A stretch of DNA of 64,000 bases, taken from contig CAMDFD010000002.1 of assembly GCA_945897365.1 (NCBI GenBank), positions 214,678 through 278,677 on the forward strand, read 5' to 3'. Origin of the DNA: Bordetella parapertussis. Its GTDB lineage: Bacteria; Pseudomonadota; Gammaproteobacteria; Burkholderiales; Burkholderiaceae_B. The translations under genes and the position numbers were made by a program. The notes beneath the pieces were generated by a model. It was not told the DNA's origin. It worked only from the letters and a program-made list of their open reading frames with translations, and ran no database searches. Below, one piece after another: positions 51,071 to 59,497 of this stretch (within the stretch, counting starts at the first letter, position 1; the number at the start of each line of letters is the position of its first letter).

Positions 51071-52429
51071 TCACTCAGCGGGACGCAAACTCGCACGTAG
51101 AGCCTCAATGCGCTCAGCACGCTGAGCACTTGAGGCGCTCTTCAAACCAGAGGCCACAACAACCCCCTCCAGTGTCAAGCTAAAGTCCAATTCGCCTTGA
51201 AGTGTCAGCATCGTATCGAGAGCGCCGTTTTGCAGAGCACGCATAGCAGCACCCGCTATTTTAGGATCTGCAAAAGCGACAGAGGAAAAAAGCTCCGCGC
51301 CTTCTAAACCGAGGAAGCGAAAGCGAAACTGTCCCGCCTCATCACGGAAACTCACAAAGCGAGCACCTTTACCGCCCGCTTTTGATTCTTTGGTCGAACG
51401 AGGTCCTGCCTGCGTCGCGAGAGTGCGCAAGCCGACCGCCTGCCTTAATTCTTGAATAAAGGGGGTCGCAATCGCTCGTGCTTTACGAGCACCTTCTTGA
51501 AGGACTTCTTCAATGCGATGGGGGTTGGACATCAAAGTTTCATATTGATCACGCATCGGTTCAAGCTCTCGCTCAATACGCTCACACAAGGTCTGTTTAG
51601 CATCACCCCAGCCCATTCCAGTCGCGAGTGCCTGACGAAATGCAGCTGTCTCAGACTGCTCGGCAAAGGCCTTGTAGATCAGATAAAGATGTGAAGCGTC
51701 TGCATCCTTGGGTTCACCGGGTCCGCGTGAGTCTGTAACGATCTTGGCAACGGCTGACTTGAGTGCCCGTGCGCCTCCTTCAAACAACGGAACGGTATTA
51801 TTATAACTTTTGGACATTTTGCGACCATCCAAACCTGGCAAGGTCGCCACATCTTCGGCAATCACGGCCTCGGGAAGCACGAAAAAGTCTTTACCCTGTC
51901 CATACAAATGATTGAATCTCTGGGCAATGTCACGTGCCATCTCAAGATGCTGCGTCTGATCACGACCCACAGGCACCTTGTGCGCATTGAACATCAAAAT
52001 ATCGGCCGCCATCAGAATAGGATAAGAAAACAACCCCATATTGATTCCATCGTCAGGATCCACACTTTTGGCAACATTATGATCAACAGACGCTTTGTAG
52101 GCATGCGCGCGATTCATCAAGCCTTTTGCCGTGACACACGTCAGCATCCAGCACAACTCAGGGATTTCTGGCACATCGGACTGTCGATAAAAAGTCACGC
52201 GCTCTGGATCAAGTCCACAGGCCAACCACGTTGCAGCAATCTCCAAGCGCGAACGCGCAATACGGTCCGCATCCTCGCACTTAATCAAGGCGTGATAATC
52301 CGCCAAGAAGAAAAAAGCATCGACATTTTTTTCAAGACTCGCTTGAATCGCGGGACGAATCGCACCAACATAATTGCCCAGATGCGGAGAGCCCGACGTC
52401 GTAATGCCGGTGAGAACACGCGTATTCAT
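51071..52429 (-). CDS. trpS: Tryptophanyl-tRNA synthetase with C-terminal extension
   Basis: From the ATG at 52429 the protein has 452 residues. It has the class I signatures (G-S-P-H-L-G-N-Y for HIGH; G-R-K-M-S-K-S-Y) and 'LMNRAHAYKASV'. It charges tRNA-Trp. Bacterial TrpS is usually near 330-350 residues. Here a basic linker and about 90 extra residues follow, containing 'FRFRFLGLEGAELFSSVAFADP', which looks like a small DUF1508/YegP-type fold; that is by eye only. It follows zapE by 10 bases on the same strand. The upstream extension to 52567 runs through zapE and is rejected. Confidence 0.93.
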   Translation of the reverse strand: MNTRVLTGITTSGSPHLGNYVGAIRPAIQASLEKNVDAFFFLADYHALIKCEDADRIARSRLEIAATWLACGLDPERVTFYRQSDVPEIPELCWMLTCVTAKGLMNRAHAYKASVDHNVAKSVDPDDGINMGLFSYPILMAADILMFNAHKVPVGRDQTQHLEMARDIAQRFNHLYGQGKDFFVLPEAVIAEDVATLPGLDGRKMSKSYNNTVPLFEGGARALKSAVAKIVTDSRGPGEPKDADASHLYLIYKAFAEQSETAAFRQALATGMGWGDAKQTLCERIERELEPMRDQYETLMSNPHRIEEVLQEGARKARAIATPFIQELRQAVGLRTLATQAGPRSTKESKAGGKGARFVSFRDEAGQFRFRFLGLEGAELFSSVAFADPKIAGAAMRALQNGALDTMLTLQGELDFSLTLEGVVVASGLKSASSAQRAERIEALRASLRPAE

Positions 52430-52439
52430 GATGTTGACC

Positions 52440-53531
52440 TTAGAGACTGACGGTATCGCGCTGTTCGGAATCCAGATACTCTTTGGACTGCATCTCAAGG
52501 ATACGTGAAACAGTGCGATGAAACTCGTTAGACATGGGACCAGAGGTGTAGATTTCCTCTGGCTCACACTCAGAAGACATGATTAACTTGACCTTGTGGT
52601 CATAGAAAACATCGATCAGCCAAGTGAATCTCCTGGCCTCAGAGGCATGTTTCGCACCCATTTTAGGGACGTCCGAGAGAATCACTGCGTGAAATCGGCT
52701 GGCGATTTCAAGATAATCATTTTGCGACCGCGGCCCACCACATAAGGTCGCGAAATCAAACCAGACCACACTGCCCGCACGTTTTTTAGCAGTGATCTCG
52801 CGATGCTCAATGAGGAGCACAGGATCCTGCGGGGGGGTATCAGACAGTTGTACAAAGGCCTCTTGTAAAGCCTGATCAGCTTGTACACCAAGAGGTGTGT
52901 GATAACACTTGACCTGCTCGAGTGTCCGACGGCGGTAATCTATGCCTGCATCCACGTTCAAAATATCCATGCGGTCTTTGAGCAAAGCAATCGCAGGCAA
53001 AATACGATCGCGATGTAAGCCATCAGGATAAAGCAATGAGGGTTCGTAGTTCGACGTCATGACAAAAGACGTCCCATGCTCAAAAAACTTGAGTAATAGC
53101 CGATACAAAATCATGGCATCGGCAACATCTGAGACATGAAACTCGTCGAAGCAAATGAGGCGATAGCGCTTGGAGATGCGCTTAGCCACCTCATCGAGCG
53201 GATCCTGCATGCCTTTGACTTCGTCAAGCTGGCGATGCACGCTGCGCATGAATTCATGAAAATGCAGACGGGTTTTACGCTGGACCGGCACAGTCGCATA
53301 AAACGCATCCATCAAAAAACTTTTCCCACGACCGACGCCTCCCCAAAGGTACACGCCTCTGGGGACCTCAGGACGTTTGAACAAGCGTTTGACGGCACTG
53401 GAGCGATCACCTTTAAACGTGACCCAGTCGTCAAAATACTTTTGCAAACGCTCAATGGCGATGCGTTGAGCGGGATCTGGCTGATAACCGCGTTCAGCCA
53501 GACTGCTCTCATAGTGTTGAAGTACGTTCAA
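52440..53531 (-). CDS. zapE: AFG1-family cell division ATPase ZapE
   Basis: The 363-residue protein has the AFG1/ZapE pattern: 'YQPDPAQRIAIERLQ', Walker A G-G-V-G-R-G-K-S-F-L-M-D, Walker B L-I-C-F-D-E-F-H-V-S-D and 'VMTSNYEPSLLYPDGLHRDRILP'. ZapE acts at the division ring in E. coli. The start is taken as TTG at 53531 because no ATG or GTG lies between the lpd stop and the conserved N-terminus, and the frame is closed by that stop. It follows lpd by 21 bases, as in many betaproteobacteria. Confidence 0.92.
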   Translation of the reverse strand: MNVLQHYESSLAERGYQPDPAQRIAIERLQKYFDDWVTFKGDRSSAVKRLFKRPEVPRGVYLWGGVGRGKSFLMDAFYATVPVQRKTRLHFHEFMRSVHRQLDEVKGMQDPLDEVAKRISKRYRLICFDEFHVSDVADAMILYRLLLKFFEHGTSFVMTSNYEPSLLYPDGLHRDRILPAIALLKDRMDILNVDAGIDYRRRTLEQVKCYHTPLGVQADQALQEAFVQLSDTPPQDPVLLIEHREITAKKRAGSVVWFDFATLCGGPRSQNDYLEIASRFHAVILSDVPKMGAKHASEARRFTWLIDVFYDHKVKLIMSSECEPEEIYTSGPMSNEFHRTVSRILEMQSKEYLDSEQRDTVSL

Positions 53532-53552
53532 GAAAGTTGCACAACAAGTGCC

Positions 53553-54983
53553 TCAGAAATTGAGTGTGCGCTTATCAACCGCCAACGCTGCCTCTTTCAT
53601 GGACTCCGACAATGTCGGGTGAGCATGACAGATACGGGCAATGTCTTCGGCGGCACCACGGAATTCCATGATGGTCACTGCTTCGGCAATGAGCTCGGAG
53701 GCCATCGGACCGATAATGTGCACACCCAAAACCTCGTCCGTCGCCGCATCCGCCAAAATTTTGACGAAACCAGTGGTATCACCTAAAGCACGAGCACGAC
53801 CATTGGCCAAGAAGGGGAAGCTGCCGGCTTTATAAGCACGGCCTGCAGCTTTGAGCTGTTGCTCGTTTTGACCCACCCAAGAAATCTCTGGAGAGGTGTA
53901 GATGACCCAAGGAATCGTGTCAAAGTTAACGTGACCATGCTGTCCGCCGATACGCTCAGCGACAGCAACGCCCTCTTCTTCGGCTTTATGGGCCAACATG
54001 GGGCCGCGCACCACATCGCCCACCGCCCACACGTTAGACAAGTTCGTTTTGCAGTCAGCATCCACCACGATGAAACCGCGCTCGTCGAGCTTGAGTCCCA
54101 CCGCATCAGCGTTGAGTCCACCTGTGTATGGCACACGACCGATTGAAACAATCAGCTTATCCACGACCAGTTGCTGCTCAGCACCTGAGGCATCCGTATA
54201 AGGAATCGTCACTTGCTTAGCCGTAGATTTGATCTCGCCGAGCTTGACACCCATCTGGATATTTAAGCCCTGTTTGGTGAAAATTTTGTGCGCTTCTTTG
54301 GCGACTTGTGTGTCGACAGCAGCCAAAAACTCAGGCATGGCTTCGAGCACAGTAACCTCTGCACCCAGACGACGCCAGACGCTGCCCATTTCAAGACCGA
54401 TCACGCCAGCACCAATCACACCTAATTTCTTGGGTACGGCACCGATATTGAGCGCACCGTCGTTGGACAAAATCTGCTGCTCGTCAAACGGCAATCCTGG
54501 CAATTCACGTGCCGAAGATCCCGTTGCGATCACAACGTGTTTACCGACAATATCCGCCTCTGTGGTGCCCGTGACCTTGATCGCCCAACCACCATCGACT
54601 TGACCCGCGAAAGAGCCTTTGCCATGGAAGAAGGTGATCTTGTTCTTTTTGAACAGATAGAGAATGCCATCGTTGTTTTGCTTGACGACGTTATTTTTAC
54701 GACTGAGCATTTTGTCGAGCTTGAGCGAAACACCCTTGACCTCGATGCCGTGATCAACCAAATGATGATTGACTTGGTCGTAATGCTCAGAAGACTGCAA
54801 CAGCGCTTTGGAGGGGATACAACCTACGTTGGTACACGTACCACCTGGTGCAGGGCCGCCCTGGCCGTTTTGCCAGGCATCGATACACGCGACGGTCTTG
54901 CCTAACTGAGCCGCGCGGATCGCAGCGATATATCCACCTGGACCCGCACCAATTACCACTACATCAAATTGAGTCGAAGACAT
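53553..54983 (-). CDS. lpdA: Dihydrolipoyl dehydrogenase (E3)
   Basis: The 476-residue flavoprotein has the FAD site V-V-I-G-A-G-P-G-G-Y, the redox disulfide in G-T-C-T-N-V-G-C-I-P-S-K, the NAD site V-I-G-A-G-V-I-G-L-E-M-G and the active His-Glu in H-A-H-P-T-L-S-E. It reoxidises dihydrolipoyl groups of the E2 subunit. It lies 12 bases after sucB, so it is the E3 of the 2-oxoglutarate dehydrogenase complex. Confidence 0.96.
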   Translation of the reverse strand: MSSTQFDVVVIGAGPGGYIAAIRAAQLGKTVACIDAWQNGQGGPAPGGTCTNVGCIPSKALLQSSEHYDQVNHHLVDHGIEVKGVSLKLDKMLSRKNNVVKQNNDGILYLFKKNKITFFHGKGSFAGQVDGGWAIKVTGTTEADIVGKHVVIATGSSARELPGLPFDEQQILSNDGALNIGAVPKKLGVIGAGVIGLEMGSVWRRLGAEVTVLEAMPEFLAAVDTQVAKEAHKIFTKQGLNIQMGVKLGEIKSTAKQVTIPYTDASGAEQQLVVDKLIVSIGRVPYTGGLNADAVGLKLDERGFIVVDADCKTNLSNVWAVGDVVRGPMLAHKAEEEGVAVAERIGGQHGHVNFDTIPWVIYTSPEISWVGQNEQQLKAAGRAYKAGSFPFLANGRARALGDTTGFVKILADAATDEVLGVHIIGPMASELIAEAVTIMEFRGAAEDIARICHAHPTLSESMKEAALAVDKRTLNF

Positions 54984-54995
54984 AGATTTTCCAGC

Positions 54996-56234
54996 TTAGA
55001 TTTCGAGCAGCATGCGCTGCGGATCTTCGAGCGCCTCTTTCATGGCAACCAAGCCCAGAACCGCTTCGCGACCGTCGATAATGCGGTGATCGTAAGACAT
55101 CGCGAGATAATTGATCGGACGAATCACGATCTGGCCCTTTTCAACCACAGCACGTTCTTTGGTCGCATGTACGCCTAGGATCGCCGCCTGAGGTGGATTG
55201 ATGATTGGTGTCGACAACATCGAACCAAACACCCCACCATTAGAGATCGAGAAGGTACCTCCCGTCATCTCTTCGATGCCGAGCTTGCCTTCGGAAGCGC
55301 GCTTACCAAAATCAGCGATCGTTTTTTCAATTTCAGCGATCGTCAGTTGGTCTGCATTACGTAAGATTGGCACAACCAAACCACGTGGACTACCCACAGC
55401 GATACCGATGTCAAAGTAACCGTGATAGATGATGTCCTTGCCATCGACAGAGGCATTCAAAATAGGATAACGCTTGAGTGCAGCAACCGCGGCCTTGACG
55501 AAGAAGGACATGAAGCCGAGCTTGACGCCATGCTCTTTTTCGAACTTGTCTTTGTAGAGGTTGCGCAGATCAATCACACCCTGCATGTTGACTTCGTTGA
55601 ACGTCGTCAAGATGGCATTGTCCTGTTGCGATTGCAACAAACGCTCGGCCACGCGAGCACGCAAACGGCTCATCGGCACGCGCTGCTCTGGACGACCGTC
55701 GAGTGACTGCGTCATTGGAACAGTGGGATTCGCTAATGCGACCTTTGGTGCTGCTGCAGGTGCGGCAGGCGCGGCGGGGGCACCCAGAGCATCGCCTTTG
55801 GTGATACGGCCATCGCGACCTGTACCTGAAACAGCGGCAGCGGAGACGCCCTTATCAGCAAGAATTTTGGAGGCGGCAGGAGAAGCAATACCGGCTGAGG
55901 ATGCGGAGGCGACAGGAGCGGAGACTGCAGCAGGTGCCGCAGTTGGTGCTGCAGCTGGCGCAGACGCAGCGGCAGGGGCTGCTGCAGCGATGCCTGCGGT
56001 ATCGATGCGCGCCAGGACTTCGCCGGAGGTCACCAAACTGCCATCGCCTTTGACGATTTCAGACAGGACACCAGAGGCGGGCGCGGGGACTTCGAGGACC
56101 ACTTTGTCGGTCTCGACTTCGATCAGGATTTCGTCTGCCTGAACCGCCTCGCCTGGTTTCTTTTTCCAAGTCAGCAGTGTAGCCTCGGACACGGATTCGG
56201 ATAATTGTGGAACAACAACGTCGGTAAAAGCCAT
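54996..56234 (-). CDS. sucB: 2-oxoglutarate dehydrogenase E2, dihydrolipoyl succinyltransferase
   Basis: The 412-residue protein has one lipoyl domain with the acceptor Lys44 in E-T-D-K-V, an Ala/Pro-rich hinge (about 95-125), a short E3/E1-binding domain ('ASPAASKILADKGVSAAAVSGTGRDGRI') and the catalytic domain ending with the active His in Y-D-H-R-I-I-D-G-R-E-A-V. It moves succinyl groups to CoA in the TCA cycle. A long plus-strand frame opposite the Ala-rich hinge is only its shadow. It lies 39 bases after sucA. Confidence 0.96.
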   Translation of the reverse strand: MAFTDVVVPQLSESVSEATLLTWKKKPGEAVQADEILIEVETDKVVLEVPAPASGVLSEIVKGDGSLVTSGEVLARIDTAGIAAAAPAAASAPAAAPTAAPAAVSAPVASASSAGIASPAASKILADKGVSAAAVSGTGRDGRITKGDALGAPAAPAAPAAAPKVALANPTVPMTQSLDGRPEQRVPMSRLRARVAERLLQSQQDNAILTTFNEVNMQGVIDLRNLYKDKFEKEHGVKLGFMSFFVKAAVAALKRYPILNASVDGKDIIYHGYFDIGIAVGSPRGLVVPILRNADQLTIAEIEKTIADFGKRASEGKLGIEEMTGGTFSISNGGVFGSMLSTPIINPPQAAILGVHATKERAVVEKGQIVIRPINYLAMSYDHRIIDGREAVLGLVAMKEALEDPQRMLLEI

Positions 56235-56273
56235 TATTTTTTTCCGTAATTGGATAAATGCGTTGAGCTAGGT

Positions 56274-59141
56274 TTATTTTGTCAGCATGAAAGTTTTGAA
56301 CTTACCAAACGCTTGGTCGACCAGCGCTTTCTGCTGTTCAAGGTGTTTGGCCAGATAGCCAACGGCTGGCGAGGCAGAGGCCACACGACCGGCATAGCCA
56401 AGCTTTTGACCGCTCGTCATGTTCTGATACAAGTGGTGCTGAACATAGAACCAAGAGCCCTGATTCTGTGGCTCATCCTGAACCCAGATCACTTCAGTTG
56501 CTTTGGGGTATTTGCGCAATTCGCTTTCAAAGGTCTTGTGCGCAAAGGGATACAACTGTTCGGCGCGAATGATCGCAACCGTGTTGTCTTTGCGCTCCCG
56601 ACGACCGTTCACCAAATCGAAGTAAACCTTGCCTGAGCACACCAATACACGCTTAACCGAAGCGGGGTTGATGGCCTCATCGACCTCAGCAATGATTGAC
56701 CGGAAGCGGCCATTTGCTAGATCAGACAGGGGTGAGCCCGCGTCTTTGTTACGCAGCAAGGACTTGGGCGTCAATATAACGAGCGGCTTGCGGAACTGGC
56801 GAATCATCTGACGACGCAACAGATGGAAAATCTGAGCGGCCGTCGTGGGCTGAACCACTTGGATGTTGTTGTCAGCGCAAAGCTGCAAGAAGCGCTCAAT
56901 ACGGGCGGAGGAGTGCTCTGGACCCTGACCTTCGTAACCGTGCGGCAACATCATGGTCAAACCAGACTGTCGACCCCATTTGGCTTCGCCAGAGACGATG
57001 AACTGGTCAATCACAACCTGCGCACCGTTGACGAAGTCACCGAACTGGGCTTCCCAGATGGTGAGGGTTTTTGGATCTGCGCACGAGTAGCCGTATTCGA
57101 AACCAAGTACAGCTTCTTCGGACAGCACAGAGTCGATCACCGTGAAGGGTGCCTGACCTTCTGCTACATGTTGCAGGGGGATATAGGTACCATCGTCCCA
57201 ACGCTCACGATTTTGATCATGCAACACGGCATGTCGGTGCGTAAACGTGCCACGACCAGAGTCTTGACCCGTGATGCGAACCGCGTAGCCTGCGGCAACC
57301 AGTGTTGCAAAAGCCAGATGCTCGCCCATGCCCCAGTCGAGATTCATCTCACCGCGCGCCATCGCGCGACGATCGTTCAACAGCTTGGTGACGAGTGAAT
57401 GCGGGGCAAAGCCCTCTGGGTAGACTGTGAGCTTTTCACCGATGCGCTTGAGCTCGGTGATTGGCACAGCGGTGTCGGCCTGGTCAGTCCACTTGGCATT
57501 GAGGTAAGACGACCAGTCGATCGCATACTTGCTCTTGTAGTCTGTCAGCACAGGTTCAATCGTACGGCGACCGTCTTCCATGTATTGGCGATAGTCTTTG
57601 ACGAGCTGATCTCCGTCACCGTCTTTGAGAACACCCTGAGCGGTCAACTTGTCTGCATAGAGCTTGCGTGTGCCGGGGTGTGCGCCAATGGTTTTGTACA
57701 TCAACGGCTGCGTCAGGGATGGTGTGTCTTGCTCGTTGTGACCGAGTTTACGGAAACAAACGATATCGACCACGACATCTTTACCAAACTGCATGCGGAA
57801 GTCCAGCGCCATACGGGTTGCAAAGACAACAGCCTCAGGATCGTCACCGTTAACATGAAACACCGGTGCCTCGATCATTTTGGAAACATCGGTACAGTAA
57901 ATCGTCGAACGTGTATCGCGTGGATCAGACGTCGTGAAACCGATCTGGTTGTTAATGACCAGATGCAAGGTACCACCGGTACCGTAACCGCGCGTTTCAG
58001 CGAGGTTGAGTGTTTCCATCACAACGCCCTGACCTGCGAAGGCCGCGTCGCCGTGCACCAACACGGGCAAGACCTGCTTGTAACCGTCAGCACCACGTCG
58101 TTCTTGACGCGCGCGCACGCTCCCCTCGACAACGGGGTTAACGATCTCAAGGTGGGAAGGGTTAAAGGCGAGCGACAAATGGACTGGACCACCGCGCGTC
58201 GACAAATCGCTTGAAAATCCATTGTGGTACTTGACGTCGCCATCGGTCAGACCTTCGGCGTGATGTCCCTCGAACTCGGCGAACAAATCACCAGGCATCT
58301 TGCCCATGATGTTGACCAACATATTGAGACGACCACGGTGAGCCATACCCACCACGATTTCTTGAACACCTGATTCACCAGCGTGATTGACGACCTCATC
58401 CATCGAAGCGATGAAGCTATCACCGCCCTCGAGAGAGAAGCGCTTTTGACCAACGTATTTTGTGTGGAGGTAACGCTCAAGGCCTTCGGCCTCGGTCAAC
58501 TGCTGCAAAATGTGCCGCTTGCGGTCGGCTGCAAAAGTGGGTGCGCCGAGTGTGGACTCGAGCCGCTCTTGAACCCAACGCTTGACAGTCGGATCCGAGG
58601 CATGCATGAACTCTGCGCCGATCGAACGGCAGTACGTGTCACGCAAGGCTTTCAAGATCTCGCGCAACGTCATCGTTGTCGCTTTTGTGAAATATGTATT
58701 GGTTGCGGAGAAAACCTGATCCAGATCCGCCTCGGTCAGACCATAAAAAGCGGGGTCCAGTTCGGGAATGCTGGGACGATCTTGGCGCTTGAGCGGATCG
58801 AGGTCAGCCCAACGTGAGCCCAGTGAGCGATAGGCGGCAATCAGAGACTGGACGTGCACTTGTTTCATCGCCACCGCAAGATCGGGTTCCTGACCACGCT
58901 GAACAAAGGCATTGGCCTTTGCGCGCTGGGCGAAGGACTCGATAATGGGTGCGTGGGCCTGGTCACGTGTGGCTTCTTGGCCATCCGTTGCCGGCATGTG
59001 TTGCAACTGGTCGAAATAATTTCGCCAATTATCTGAAACCGAACCTGGATTATCCAGATAGGCTTCGTAGAGTTCTTCTACGTAGGGCGCATTGCCCCCA
59101 AAAAGGTAAGAGTTCTGTAGAGATTCGAGTTCTGATGACAT
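56274..59141 (-). CDS. sucA: 2-oxoglutarate dehydrogenase E1
   Basis: The 955-residue protein has the SucA N-terminus ('SYLFGGNAPYVEELYEAYL'), the TPP-binding stretch 'GDAAFAGQGVVMETLNLA' to N-N-Q-I-G-F-T-T, 'GMAHRGRLNMLVNIMGK' and 'MLPHGYEGQGPEHSSARIERFLQL'. It decarboxylates 2-oxoglutarate with thiamine diphosphate and passes the succinyl group to SucB. Length is standard. AGGTGA lies upstream of the ATG. It heads sucA-sucB-lpd-zapE-trpS. Confidence 0.97.
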   Translation of the reverse strand: MSSELESLQNSYLFGGNAPYVEELYEAYLDNPGSVSDNWRNYFDQLQHMPATDGQEATRDQAHAPIIESFAQRAKANAFVQRGQEPDLAVAMKQVHVQSLIAAYRSLGSRWADLDPLKRQDRPSIPELDPAFYGLTEADLDQVFSATNTYFTKATTMTLREILKALRDTYCRSIGAEFMHASDPTVKRWVQERLESTLGAPTFAADRKRHILQQLTEAEGLERYLHTKYVGQKRFSLEGGDSFIASMDEVVNHAGESGVQEIVVGMAHRGRLNMLVNIMGKMPGDLFAEFEGHHAEGLTDGDVKYHNGFSSDLSTRGGPVHLSLAFNPSHLEIVNPVVEGSVRARQERRGADGYKQVLPVLVHGDAAFAGQGVVMETLNLAETRGYGTGGTLHLVINNQIGFTTSDPRDTRSTIYCTDVSKMIEAPVFHVNGDDPEAVVFATRMALDFRMQFGKDVVVDIVCFRKLGHNEQDTPSLTQPLMYKTIGAHPGTRKLYADKLTAQGVLKDGDGDQLVKDYRQYMEDGRRTIEPVLTDYKSKYAIDWSSYLNAKWTDQADTAVPITELKRIGEKLTVYPEGFAPHSLVTKLLNDRRAMARGEMNLDWGMGEHLAFATLVAAGYAVRITGQDSGRGTFTHRHAVLHDQNRERWDDGTYIPLQHVAEGQAPFTVIDSVLSEEAVLGFEYGYSCADPKTLTIWEAQFGDFVNGAQVVIDQFIVSGEAKWGRQSGLTMMLPHGYEGQGPEHSSARIERFLQLCADNNIQVVQPTTAAQIFHLLRRQMIRQFRKPLVILTPKSLLRNKDAGSPLSDLANGRFRSIIAEVDEAINPASVKRVLVCSGKVYFDLVNGRRERKDNTVAIIRAEQLYPFAHKTFESELRKYPKATEVIWVQDEPQNQGSWFYVQHHLYQNMTSGQKLGYAGRVASASPAVGYLAKHLEQQKALVDQAFGKFKTFMLTK

Positions 59142-59497
59142 TTTAGCGCTTCACCTATTCGGGTGCTTCACCCGTTACGATGCAGGAATACCTTCCGTTT
59201 TCTCGGCCAAACCGATTTGCGGATAGCGGGGCAGAAGGCGGTTGTTTAAAAGCCTTAAGAGCCGGCACATAAGTATAACCCTAAGCTTTTAAATGTTTGG
59301 GATATTCACACTAAAAAACGTTCCAGACGCCTCAAGACGTCAGACACGCGGCACATATTCAAATACAAATTTAAATGTTGCAGTGCAATGAATATGCTGC
59401 ATCGCAAAACCGAAACATGCCTTTATTAGATGTCAACGCGGAAACTTGCCTGTAAGCTTGATGCTACCGATCCCCCTTTCCTGCTTCGAAGAGATCC
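59142..59497. promoter_or_regulatory. Divergent intergenic region between sucA and maeB
   Basis: No gene is seen in these 356 bases. The region is A+T-rich in its middle and should hold the promoters of both units. A TATACT on the minus strand (59277-59272) could be a -10 for sucA, with only a weak -35. On the maeB side, CATATTC (59354-59360) and GAATATG (59390-59396) form an inverted repeat around the near-palindrome TTGCAGTGCAA (59378-59388), a possible operator. No start points can be fixed by reading alone. Confidence 0.45.

Noticed and set aside
55561..56142. 193-residue Ala-rich plus-strand ORF
   Set aside because: It is antisense to the lipoyl and hinge part of sucB; the Ala/Pro codons of the hinge keep the opposite frame open.
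57399..58214. 271-residue plus-strand ORF
   Set aside because: It lies fully antisense to the conserved core of sucA and has no recognisable motif.
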